From: Cyclaneusma minus
Taxonomy: Eukaryota; Ascomycota; Leotiomycetes; Marthamycetales; Marthamycetaceae
Length of the DNA: 64,000 nucleotides
Direction: 5' to 3'
Assembly (NCBI GenBank): GCA_037179335.1
Contig: JAKZHN010000011.1
Location: 216,428-280,427, forward strand
The notes beneath the pieces are model-generated. The model was not told the DNA's origin. It was given only the letters and a program-made list of their open reading frames with translations, and searched no databases. A program made the position numbers and the translations under genes. Numbering within the stretch: position 1 is the stretch's first letter; each line of letters begins with the position of its first letter. Positions 43,610-53,188 of this stretch are shown here, piece after piece.

Positions 43610-45046
43610 TTAGTTGAGGGGAGCACAGCTAAACGGCGAACCAACAGTTCCGTTGTCGTACCCGTTCATGATATCCACAATACTGGCATAGGTACCACAG
43701 ACCATGATGACAAGACCTCCAATGAACACGATACCGTTGACAATGCTGAGTGGCAAGTTCTCCCTGGAGTTCCAAGGACCCTCCTTGATCAACATGAACC
43801 ACATGAGCGCCGGCAGGTAGAAGCTCAGACCGGAGATGAACAGACTGGACGAGATGGAGAGCAGGTCGGAGAAGAAGGGAATGGCCTCGGCAATGACGAA
43901 GGCGATGACGGTGAGGAAGGCGATGAGACCCAGCCAGGTCATCCAGCCCATCTTGGTGTTGATGAATCGAATCACGCTGTCCTTGTACATACGGCCGTGG
44001 ATGTAGCGTGCGACGGTAGTGGTGTTGATAGAGCCGGAAATGAAGATGACGGGGAGACCGATGCCGAAGGCGACCTTGGAAGCAGTGGTTCCAGCGGAGA
44101 GCAGGGCGGGAGATTCGACGTCCTGGCCGACAAAGGCGTAGATAAGAGCACCGGTGACGGTGTAGATGACGATTTCAATCAGGCCCAAAGCCCAGATGGA
44201 CTTGACGTAGTCCTTGGGCGTGTGCATCTCGTCCATGAAGGAGAACTGGCAGACGGCAAAGGAGTAGGCGAATACGATGTTGGTGAGGGCAATCCAAGCA
44301 TCGGCATACGACGTGCCTGGCTTAGGCCATGCGGACCAGTTGACGGCGCTAAGACCACCAGGAGCATCGGTGGCCTGAATGCCTGTGGCGATCATGGTGA
44401 TGCCAATAGCGGCGCAAATCGACACGAAGTCGACGTAGCCGAGGATGGCAACGTCGGCGAAGGATGGCGGAATGGCAAGAATGAGCAGGATGATGGCGGA
44501 AACGACACCCCAGACCACACCGCAGGAGGCGTTGTTTGTGATGTTTTCGAAAGCAATAGTACCAGTCAAGCAGTGGGATCCGACGAGGAAGACCAACTGG
44601 AGGACGAAGACAGCTCCAAGGATCTCGTAGCCCCACTTGCCACCCATGAGCCTACCCGCATCTGCGTAATGCGAGACCTCGGGGAACTTCAACTTGACCT
44701 GGCCGACAATGTAACTGGTGTAGATGGCGGCAATACCAATCAGGACACTGCAGATGACACCGATGACCATACCAAGAGTAGCAAAGGCTTTCGGGATACT
44801 GAGACTGCCGAGAGCAATGGCTTCGACGATGAGGACGACGGTCAAGCGCTTCCAGCCTAGCCGACGGAAATGTGCGCTGCCCTCGGCCATCTTGGCCTTC
44901 TCCAACTCGCTGATGTCGCCGGTCATGGCTTCGATGCCATCGGACGAGCTGGAGCTGGTGACGCCCTTCTCCGTGCTGGACTGCTTCTTCACGCCACTAT
45001 AGGATTCGACTGGGGAGATGCCGTGGTTCTGAGTGTAGTCGGCCAT
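43610..45046 (-). CDS. Amino-acid permease, AAAP family (neutral amino acid transporter, Mtr-like)
   Basis: Single exon, 478 residues, plasma-membrane or vacuolar amino-acid/H+ symporter. A soluble N-terminus of about 70 residues (Ser-rich, MADYTQNHGISPVESYS) precedes about eleven membrane spans, beginning GWKRLTVVLIVEAIALGSLSIPKAFATLG, the typical first span with its unwound GSL segment. Further blocks SYIVGQVKLKFPEVSHYADAG, VFAYSFAVCQFSFMDEMHTPKDY and ALIYAFVGQDVESPALLSA match the Neurospora Mtr group. An open frame extends upstream to an ATG at 45160, but MADYTQNHG is preferred because family members start there and the upstream part looks like leader sequence. The complementary strand carries a 287-codon open frame that is only a mirror of codon bias. 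Confidence 0.9.
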   Translation of the reverse strand: MADYTQNHGISPVESYSGVKKQSSTEKGVTSSSSSDGIEAMTGDISELEKAKMAEGSAHFRRLGWKRLTVVLIVEAIALGSLSIPKAFATLGMVIGVICSVLIGIAAIYTSYIVGQVKLKFPEVSHYADAGRLMGGKWGYEILGAVFVLQLVFLVGSHCLTGTIAFENITNNASCGVVWGVVSAIILLILAIPPSFADVAILGYVDFVSICAAIGITMIATGIQATDAPGGLSAVNWSAWPKPGTSYADAWIALTNIVFAYSFAVCQFSFMDEMHTPKDYVKSIWALGLIEIVIYTVTGALIYAFVGQDVESPALLSAGTTASKVAFGIGLPVIFISGSINTTTVARYIHGRMYKDSVIRFINTKMGWMTWLGLIAFLTVIAFVIAEAIPFFSDLLSISSSLFISGLSFYLPALMWFMLIKEGPWNSRENLPLSIVNGIVFIGGLVIMVCGTYASIVDIMNGYDNGTVGSPFSCAPLN

Positions 45047-48000
45047 GGTGATGAAGGCCCTTGGAGATATAGAATGACGGAAGAGTTGGAAAGCGGGACC
45101 TTGCCACTGGATAAAGCGAAGAAGCAGAGGTCGAGGCCGCGGCGAGAGGATAGAGAACAAGAATGGAAGAAGGGAAGGAGAGAGGAAGGTCGGGGGAAGC
45201 AGCAGGTTAAGAGCGGTGGAGAGTTAAAGGCGGAGACGTAAACCCTAAGGCTCTAGTAGTAAAGCCAGCCGTAAGCCCTGGATGGAGCCTTTCGCGGGTG
45301 GTCCAAGGTCAAATTGTCTCGACTTTTGCAAGTCTGGTGAGGAGCGCTGCTGACGCCCAGCCCCCAGAAGCTAGATAGATAAGAAAATCGAGCTAGGGAA
45401 GATCAGACCAAGGATGCATGGCAGAGGAACATGGACTGTAGCTGTCAAACCTGCGTCCTCATGACTCTGGGAGAGCAGTATCTGGTGCAATTGCAATCTC
45501 GGTGCCGGCCGCAGCACTCGCCGCTCGCAGACAAAGGCACGCGACCGTGGGGAATGCGACCAGCCAGCGGCCCTGGACACGTCCGTTCTCGCGGGCGGCG
45601 GTGGGCGATGGCGATCTGGTTTTTCACGAGATGGAGGCAAAGTCAATGGACTGCGCATCTCGAGGCCCCGTAATTGACTTTTCCCTTACGCGACCGAAAA
45701 GGCTTGGTGGTCGTCTTGAGCTCGTGCCGCCGGTGTGGTGGCCCCAGAGCCTCAAACCGGCCTAGAGCTGCGGGGCTGGGCGGGGAATTGGATCATTGTC
45801 TCGCCCTGTGAGACAGCCGCACGCCGAGTCTAGCCGGCACAGTGACATAATTGCTTATAGGCCAATCCGCCAGATAATTCCCGCGAATCGCTCAAATAAG
45901 TCGCCTGCCCGCGCTGCGCACGCAGATTGACGTTGCCTTATCTTTTGCGCCCCGATACCGCTCGTTGTCATTTCGTAATGTCGCCAGTAATAATCGGCCA
46001 GCTTGCACGAAACCATCGCCATGTGAGACGAATGACCTATGCGGCGCCAACCTGAACCGCCCGCAACGCCGCAACCGCTAGATCTGCTCTTGGATCTATG
46101 CGCGTCATCCACACCGACATATAAAAAGCACCGGCAGCCCTATGCAGCAGGATGGGGCGCGAAAGATACCTATCCGCACACCAGGGACGACATACCCAAA
46201 GACTTCCACGGTTCGGGACGTTGGTCTGGCCTTCTGCGATATGCGAACGCGCCGTGATTCGTTGGAGGATTCGAGGTTGGAACCTGCTTATCGCACGCTG
46301 GGGGCTTGGCCTACCCCTCGACCCGTTCCGCGAAGCTGGGCGACAACCTCGGCCCTAGGATGGAAGCAGCAAAAAGAAGCGTCAGCGGGAGATCTTCAGT
46401 GTCTGCCGTGCCAATGCCGCCTGCCAAGCCGTGTTTCAGCCCGTCAGCTCGACGACTGGACGACAAGAGATCTATCAACAAGAGATCTACCGTGTTCCCC
46501 CTGCCAAGGGTCAGCGACGACGACTCGCGAGAAGCGACATTGAACTTGGGTCCCTAGCCGCTCCGCCGACCGTTGCAGCCGTTGAGGGCTTGAGGCTATC
46601 CGGAAACTTGCTCAAGTCGACGGCCCGTTGAACGGATATTCAATCCAAGTGGCTTGTGCAACTAAATGTCTGTCCAACGATTCAAATCTCCGAAGGCCTG
46701 CGATACGAAATCTACAGACTTACAGTTTGACCGCTGGGATATCGTTGTCGCTTCCCGCATGCTGCGTCGCTATGTGGCAGATTCCCCATGGGTGTCAAAG
46801 CCCTGTAAATCCTCGTGGCCTTGGGCTGAAAAGCTACTGCCACTAGTACGTGTGGGCGTTCACGTGAATTTCGACCTGGCGACGACGGCTGGGCCTAGAC
46901 AACGTGAGTTTGGAAATGAATCCACTTGGCCTTTTCTACTTCAGTGCGCAGTCCAGATTCGATCAGACCTTCTTGATCACCTGTTTACGGCGTTTGGCAT
47001 ACATTGACAAAAACTCAATTGCTACGACAGAAACGCAAAGGTCAAGGGAGGCGAGGTCACTGCTTCGGTCTATATTTCCTGCTTCAGGCTGCATTGATTC
47101 AACTCCTCCCAAGCATTCGATGACTACAAGAACAGACAAAGGCAGGGGCGAATAAACCCATGGATTTGGAAGTGTCCACGTCACTTGTGCTAGCGGGATC
47201 CTCTCCAGGCTGACACTGTCAAAAGCCGCTAGCCAGACAAGGAGATCAGACTCAATCTTGCCATATGCTGCGATGTCGTCACCCCAAACCCAGTATACGG
47301 CTCCTACTTGGTCGAGCTACTTCCTTTACTACACCGTGCTGCAGGCTCTTCTGCGTAAACCGGCCTGTTCCAAGTTGTTACCAGCGCAAGCGGGGGGCAC
47401 GATTTCCAAAATGGCACTTACTGGGTGGGAGATGAGCTATTCATCGATGACAGCGTGGTCAAAAGTTGTAAGTTTTATTTCTCCTATTAGAATTTCAACT
47501 GTGGTCCAATCCCCAAGTCCCAATATCTCCCATACATCCCATATTTCCCGACCAGAACGCCTCGCTTCTCTTTATATCGCAAACCAGTCCTAAGCTCCAT
47601 TCGAATGTTACCCCTGATTCCAAACAAACAAATCGGTTTAGCAGTTACTATGGATTCCATCAGTTTGGCATCTTCCGTAACATATGTTGGTTTCCAGGGT
47701 GCAAGGCACGCTCCGCACTCATTCCCCTCATCCAATGTTCAAACCACACCGCTGCTCCTACAGGCTACCTCGCAGCCCTGAAGCCTTGCGTTTTTCATTG
47801 TTTTCGTCCTGCTCCACCAAGTCATTCAAAGGCCTAAGATGTCACAAGCGTTCGCCCAACCTTTCAAAAAGTTTTGCGACCAGGCAAGCAGAAGAAGTGT
47901 CGCACAATGTCCAATGGCGTTGGCTGTATTTCGCCTGTTGATGCTGGCTGTGCCGGTCTTGCAATTGGTGGCGGTGTTAGCGTGTGCGATGGTGAAGCAA

Positions 48001-50626
48001 AGGGTTTGGCGCTGTGGCTTTGTCAGATCAGACCCGGGATTGCACATAGCAGATCTCGAGAGACGAGTGGAGAATGCGGGTCATGGAGATTGACGTACCT
48101 TGTGGTTTCTGGGGAGTTTTCTGCCGGGGTGTAGGGGATGTTGGATTCTTGGGACATGGTTCAATTGTCTTTTGGGTGGGTTTTTGGGGGAGATGAGGAG
48201 AGGCTGCTAGACCAGGACCAGAAGGCCGGGATGTGGGTGAACACGGGTGATATCTATGGGCTTATTCAACGATGATCGAAGACTGGTTATTGCCGCGTCG
48301 TGTCGGTCGTTTCGCGATGTAGATTCTCGAACGACCGGCAATGATGGATTAATCTAGATGAAAGGAGAAAGGAGTGACAGACAACGCGACTGAAGAAGCA
48401 AACGAGTGCACGAGTCGCTGATGGTGAAGAAGTATGTGGCCGCGCCGCCGGCCTCTCCAGCAAATTATTATCGCGGAGTTGGAATAAGCTTCATGTTGGA
48501 TCTGGAGCCAAGAGGTCACATTTCGTAAGCACATAATCAGCAGAAGAGATTGATGCTCCGGACACGAGGGGATTGGGACAGGGGCACCAGAGGATCTGCG
48601 GAAAGGCTAAATAATGCTAGTCATGAAACCGGAGATATGTGGCACCGTGGCTACATGTACCACGATGGCAATTTGGTTTATGATAGACTTGATGGTGAAG
48701 CCCCTGCGCAGAGACGTGATAGCAACAAACTGCGTGTCGCTTTCTGCTTCTGCATTTTCCGTCTTTCAGACTCCAGAAGTCTTCTCCGACCAGATTATCC
48801 AGATGCCTTGGAGCTTGGGTCCTCGACGGGTCGGGAAAGTATATCTAGCCGAGATTTAGGGCGCATCCAATGATCCATCTCGCAGCATCGCTTTCAACAT
48901 CTAACCGCTTCAGCTTGGGCCCTCCCGAGCCCTGATCTCTCTAGCTCCAACTATCAGCCATGAGAACAATTGACTTCCCAGCCACGCGAAGATAGAAACT
49001 TTCAGCAACACTTGCCGCATCTTGGAGATGATATAAAGTGACTACGTAAGAGAACCCAAACTGACTGGAAGTATCCAGATTGACTAGAAGAATTCAGAAT
49101 AGTTAAGAATATTCAATATCCGAAGTGACCGGGGAATACCCAAAGCGATTGAGAGATTTCAGAATGACCGAGAGAACCCTAAATGACCGGGAATATTCAG
49201 AGTGACTGGGCGATCCAGAGTAGCTGGGAATCCCAGAATAACTGAAATGAAAACCCCGAATAACTGGAAATATCCAAAATGAGTGCGAAATCTCAAAGTG
49301 ACAGAGAGAGTACAGGTGCTTGAGCTACTCCTAAGTATCTGGGCCGTGTCTAGGTATCCGAGCGATGTATAACTGCTTGTAAATTCCCGATGACCTGGAA
49401 AGCTTTCACTGACTCGGGATGCACTCAATCTGTTGGGAGTTGGGATAACGCAGACCACCTGGGGAGTCCAGGCTGCAAGCCGTATGAAGACATTTCATCC
49501 CAACAAAGTTGCATTATGACAAAGATGTAGGTAGATATAAATAGGAAAGGCATCTGGCTCTGCATCCAAAGTTTTCACTGACGTCTCTAGTCGACGCAAC
49601 AAGAACTTCTCTCAACTCTAAAACCAAAACTCTGTGCCTCTGTACCTGGTCGGAGCACATACTTCCGCTCTCCCAGGAGTATATACCGGAGCTTCCAGTG
49701 TCTGCCGAAGCGTTTACCGAAGCAGCTGCAGGATGGAGTCATGGACCCGTGGTCTTTGTACAACCCCTTTCTTGCGCATTGATGTGTTTGAATATGGGTA
49801 AGAGACATGTAGGTTGTCCATGGGATTGTAACCGAACACCGGCCGCCGGCGCAGCTCAACGTCCAAGTTGGAACCACGTGTTCGTGAGTTTGCGAGAGAG
49901 TTCAGTCATGTCACAGTGTAGCACCACTAGCTAATAAGCTCAGTACACTAAAAATAGCACGGAGCACTTGTTCGTGCATCTAGCTGCCGGAGGGTTAGGG
50001 TTCTGCGACACGCCAGGCCTGTCGAGAGTTGCTGCTTCAACCCTGGAATATGGCGGTGGGGCTAAGCCTGCGGGACATTGGTGTGTCAGTTGCCAGTCCT
50101 AAGTTTCGTGAAGGACAGTCGTCTCGTTGAAGAATTCCTGGCTGTTGGCTTTGCCGGTCTGCTCAGGCGGCACGGTGGTGCGGGAAGCCTGGGGTGCCTG
50201 GGGTGCCTGGGCTGTCAATCCTGTAGGTTTCGGTAGTTGCTCGTGTGCTGAGGTCAATTGTCACAGTGATATCTTCGTCGAAGTACCAAGTAGGATACAA
50301 TCCCGAGTGATCCGACCACCTGATTCGAGGTTCGAGGTTGTTTGACCTTATGTGTCTGTAGCAGCACCAGGCTGATCAGAAAACGTGGTTCACGACGGAC
50401 TGCAGAAGTTTGGTTATAGCATAACGATGGTCTCATTATTATTAAGTACATAGGCTCGGAAGAATGAGAAGAACCGTACAACACACATCTCATCAAAAGA
50501 CCAGGAAAACAATGACTGAGGGTGAATGATGACACCAATGTGTAGCTCTAGCCTATATGTGCACCCATCCTTCAGCAGTCGTAGCTTTGCCGCAGTCATA
50601 GCCTTGGAAAGCGAGTTGTGCGCCGA
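45047..50626. other. 5.6 kb region without recognisable genes
   Basis: It contains the permease promoter at the left (with CCCTAA-like AAACCCTAAGG near 45240), the repeat array at 49051-49310, and GGTGCCTGG-type short repeats near 50190. Open frames such as 46666-47007 (plus), 47839-48093 (plus) and 48550-48873 (plus) match no family I know and lack a consistent splice pattern. Lineage-specific or non-coding genes could be hidden here. Confidence 0.45.
49051..49310. repeat. Degenerate 19-bp tandem array, copy 7
   Basis: About twelve units such as GAATATTCAGAGTGACTGG, GAGATTTCAGAATGACCGA and GAGAACCCTAAATGACCGG; weaker traces continue to about 49440. It is the longest and most diverged array of the family here. 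Confidence 0.7.
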
Positions 50627-51304
50627 TTAGGGTGGGGAGCAGAGAAGTCCATCGCCAAGCTGTACAAATTGTCAGAATGGGGACAAAATAGTCACGTCCA
50701 AGAATAGAGAGGGATACTTACGATGGGGAGGAGACAGCACATGCCAGTGTAGCCAGTTTCGCCGCAGGCCTCGTTCAACTCCTCCGAGGTATGGACCGAC
50801 TCGCCAGCTGTACATGGAACTTGTTAGCTTTCGCTTATCTTCTCGTCGGCAGGAGGGAGGCAGAGCTGAACATGATCCGAGTGTAGGAGATGACAATGGT
50901 GAGTGAGGGGCAGACGTACGATCTTTGCAAGGCGTATCGATGATACCCTCGACATCGAGCTGACAGCACAACGGGGTAGATTCCAGACCGGAGCAGGCGC
51001 TGCCACTCTCTGGTGGTGGAGGTGGCTGGTAAGGCGTGGGGTAGTAAGGCGGGGGTACGAAGTAAGGCGATGGTGGGGGTGGTTGTCCTCCGAATCCTGG
51101 AAATGGTGGGGGTGGTTGTCCTCCGGATCCTGGAAATGGTGGGGGTGGTTGTTCTCCGGATCCTGGAAATGGTGGGGGTGGACGACGTCCCCCATCTCCT
51201 TTGCCTACATCATCGCATTCATCGCATCCACGTTCGACGATACCAGGTGCAGCTAGGATGGAGCTGGCGCTGGCCAGGATGATGGCGAGAGTGGAGAAAC
51301 GCAT
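50627..51304 (-). CDS. Class II hydrophobin-like protein with proline-rich N-terminal repeats
   Basis: Secreted amphipathic surface protein, 167 residues. Exons 51304-50920, 50807-50722 and 50659-50627. A signal peptide (MRFSTLAIILASASSILAA) is followed by a Cys-containing acidic stretch (CDECDD) and then three near-identical 11-residue repeats PPPPFPGSGGQ and further PPPP runs up to about residue 100. The C-terminal domain has the eight-cysteine pattern C-CC-C-C-CC-C: ACSGLESTPLCCQLDVEGI...PC, then EACGETGYTGMCCLLP and LGDGLLCSPP. The domain ends ten residues after the conserved CC, as in class II hydrophobins. The two extra N-terminal cysteines and the repeat region are unusual. The repeats are a 33-bp coding minisatellite (about 51063-51180). 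A TATA box lies about 130 bases upstream. Confidence 0.85.
51063..51180. repeat. 33-bp coding minisatellite in the hydrophobin gene
   Basis: Three and a half copies of a 33-bp unit with TGGTGGGGGTGGTTGTCCTC on the plus strand, differing at a few bases, encode the PPPPFPGxGxQ repeats. Copy number is likely to vary between strains. Confidence 0.85.
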
Positions 51305-51432
51305 GGTGAATTGAGTCGTTGGATTGTTGGATAGATGAAAGAAGCTTTTGTGGTTGGTCTGAACTGATCGGAGATGATGAGGATGAGATCGAGGAGATGA
51401 GGGAAAGAGTGAATGGAATGGGGGGAGACCAG

Positions 51433-51440
51433 TTTATATA
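51433..51440 (-). promoter_or_regulatory. TATA box of the hydrophobin gene
   Basis: Read on the minus strand: TATATAAA about 130 bases upstream of the start codon, followed by a CT-rich leader. Confidence 0.5.
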
Positions 51441-51756
51441 GCTGTTGTGACAAGTGACCCGGCCCATTCCTTGGGTATAGGTAAATCCAGAAGCAATTGC
51501 TTTCGGTCCTTTGCGGTATCAAATCTTGAACCTAGCTTCTGCAATCATCCGTTGGCCCCAATAGCCGACGGAAAGAGGTTCAAGTCGTACACCTTTGCAT
51601 GTTAGACTTCAGGAGAGTAAAAGCAAAATTGCTTCCCGGCTCTTTGCAGCCTCGATCGTTAAACTAAGCTTTGGAATTCATCTTGGCCTGGTAGATCAAG
51701 GAAACGCCGGAGATGAGCCCCATGTTGACTTGAAATGTGATGTTATCGAGACTTGC

Positions 51757-51842
51757 TTCTCTTTCGCGGCTGGAGACCGTGAAACAACTCGGTCCTAGAT
51801 TCTCTCTCGCGGCTAGAGACCTTGAAATGAATCGGTCCTAGA
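51757..51842. repeat. Tandem duplication, 2 x 43 bp
   Basis: Both units run from TTCTCT(T/C)TCGCGGCT to CGGTCCTAGA, with about six differences. Confidence 0.75.
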
Positions 51843-52179
51843 TTCCATTTCTCACTGGATGACAACACTGAACATGAGCAGACGAGAGCAAGTAGGGAAG
51901 TGGCGAAGGAAATGAAAGTTACTCTGCGTGCTAAAGTCTGCTGTATTCCCGGTCTAGGGCGAAAACGCGGGAGCCTCATGCTTCTTGTTGGAGAGACGTT
52001 GACTCGAGCAAATTTAGTTTCGCAGTAGTGCAGACCGTAGACTGCATTCTGCAAATCCCAGGTGCAGATCTTTGGATACAAGATTTCTTGATCCATCTCG
52101 GTGTTTAATAATTGGAAAACCGAAATCTGCAGTGATTTTAAATCCTGGTAATTCGGTAAATGATGAAGGTGAATAGTCA

Positions 52180-52237
52180 GTTGATGAATAAGATCGACTA
52201 TATAACATGTTGATCAATAACATCGACCATATAACAT
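52180..52237. repeat. Tandem duplication, 2 x 29 bp
   Basis: GTTGATGAATAAGATCGACT... and GTTGATCAATAACATCGACC..., both ending TATAACAT; three differences. Confidence 0.75.
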
Positions 52238-52306
52238 AACAGAAAGCTTTTCAAAGACCCTTGAGCCAGGGTGTCGGGGCAAAAAGCAAACACACAAGTC
52301 CCCAAA

Positions 52307-52993
52307 TCATAGAACAGGTTTGACTTGGCTGTCGCAACCTAATTGCAAAATGTACATGTAGGGATCGCGCATGTGGCTCAACCTAAAGCTGGGATCATAC
52401 GACGACTGGGCATGTCCAAATATATCGCAGAGCCGCCTGACACTTTCTATGTGAATGTGCCTATGGAGCTCTGTCCATTGCTGCTCGCAATTGGGAAAGG
52501 CTGGGCCATTCCCTGAAGCGTCCAACTTCCATGTCTGCCACGACGCATCGCCAGAAGAAACAGATGATGACAGTATGGGAATCTGGAGAGTAAGTGATGG
52601 CAATCCTGACGTGTTCTCGACACTTGTCAAGCATAGTTCACCAGGACGTTCACTTGACGAGTCCACGGCGTTGGGCTTAGGTAAAGGTGAACCTCGGAAG
52701 ACGCGGACAGCAATCTGGAGAGCGCTGGAGCAAGAGGTAGAAAAGTATATCGGCGCGAAGCGGGACGATCGAATATTGACGGTCGAGATCACGCAGCCAA
52801 GGCTCAGGAATGCGGAGACGTAGCTTTCGACGTTGTGCTTGTCAGCTTGACAGAACACTAAATACGAGCGTTGAAGTACGTATTGATGAGGGCGGGTGAG
52901 AGGAGATCCGCCAAGCCCATGCACCGGCGAGGAACAAGTTTCCGCCGACAAAGCTCCAACATTGACGCATCGACGTAATCGCAGCCTTGCCAA
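52307..52993 (-). CDS. Hypothetical protein (uncertain)
   Basis: An uninterrupted frame of 228 codons on the minus strand whose C-terminal half (TWKLDASGNGPAFPN, TELHRHIHIESVRRLCDIF, SYDPSFRLSHMRDPYMYILQ) has the balanced composition of a real protein. The N-terminal part is less convincing, and a start further in or an intron is possible. No domain, signal peptide or family is recognised. If real it would be divergent from SUA5. The plus strand over the same bases is also open for 122 codons, which weakens the case. Confidence 0.3.
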   Translation of the reverse strand: MARLRLRRCVNVGALSAETCSSPVHGLGGSPLTRPHQYVLQRSYLVFCQADKHNVESYVSAFLSLGCVISTVNIRSSRFAPIYFSTSCSSALQIAVRVFRGSPLPKPNAVDSSSERPGELCLTSVENTSGLPSLTLQIPILSSSVSSGDASWQTWKLDASGNGPAFPNCEQQWTELHRHIHIESVRRLCDIFGHAQSSYDPSFRLSHMRDPYMYILQLGCDSQVKPVL

Positions 52994-53188
52994 ATTTTTG
53001 TGGGTCGGTCACCGCTTGGCACTCACCAGTCACCATTGGGAATGAAGGCCAGCTCTGGATGACATCCAACCGCTCTCCGTCATCAGAAGATCGACGTTCA
53101 GCTCGCTATTACAACATCTGAACATGCGCACGTCGAACCAACGCGCCAAGCCGAGTAATCCAAGACCCAAGCGCCGACTGAGCATGTA

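Larger units (their letters stand above)
51305..52306. other. Intergenic region with two short tandem duplications
   Basis: Hydrophobin promoter and leader at the left, then AT-richer sequence. It holds a 2 x 43-bp repeat (51757-51842) and a 2 x 29-bp repeat (52180-52237). No gene recognised. Confidence 0.5.

Noticed and set aside
43997..44860. A 287-codon open frame antisense to the amino-acid permease
   Set aside because: It mirrors the permease codon bias, is acidic and low in complexity, and matches no family; the sense protein is unmistakable.
45047..45160. An upstream start for the permease (MFSILSPRPRPLLLRF...)
   Set aside because: The added residues look like translated leader; MADYTQNH is the family-type start.
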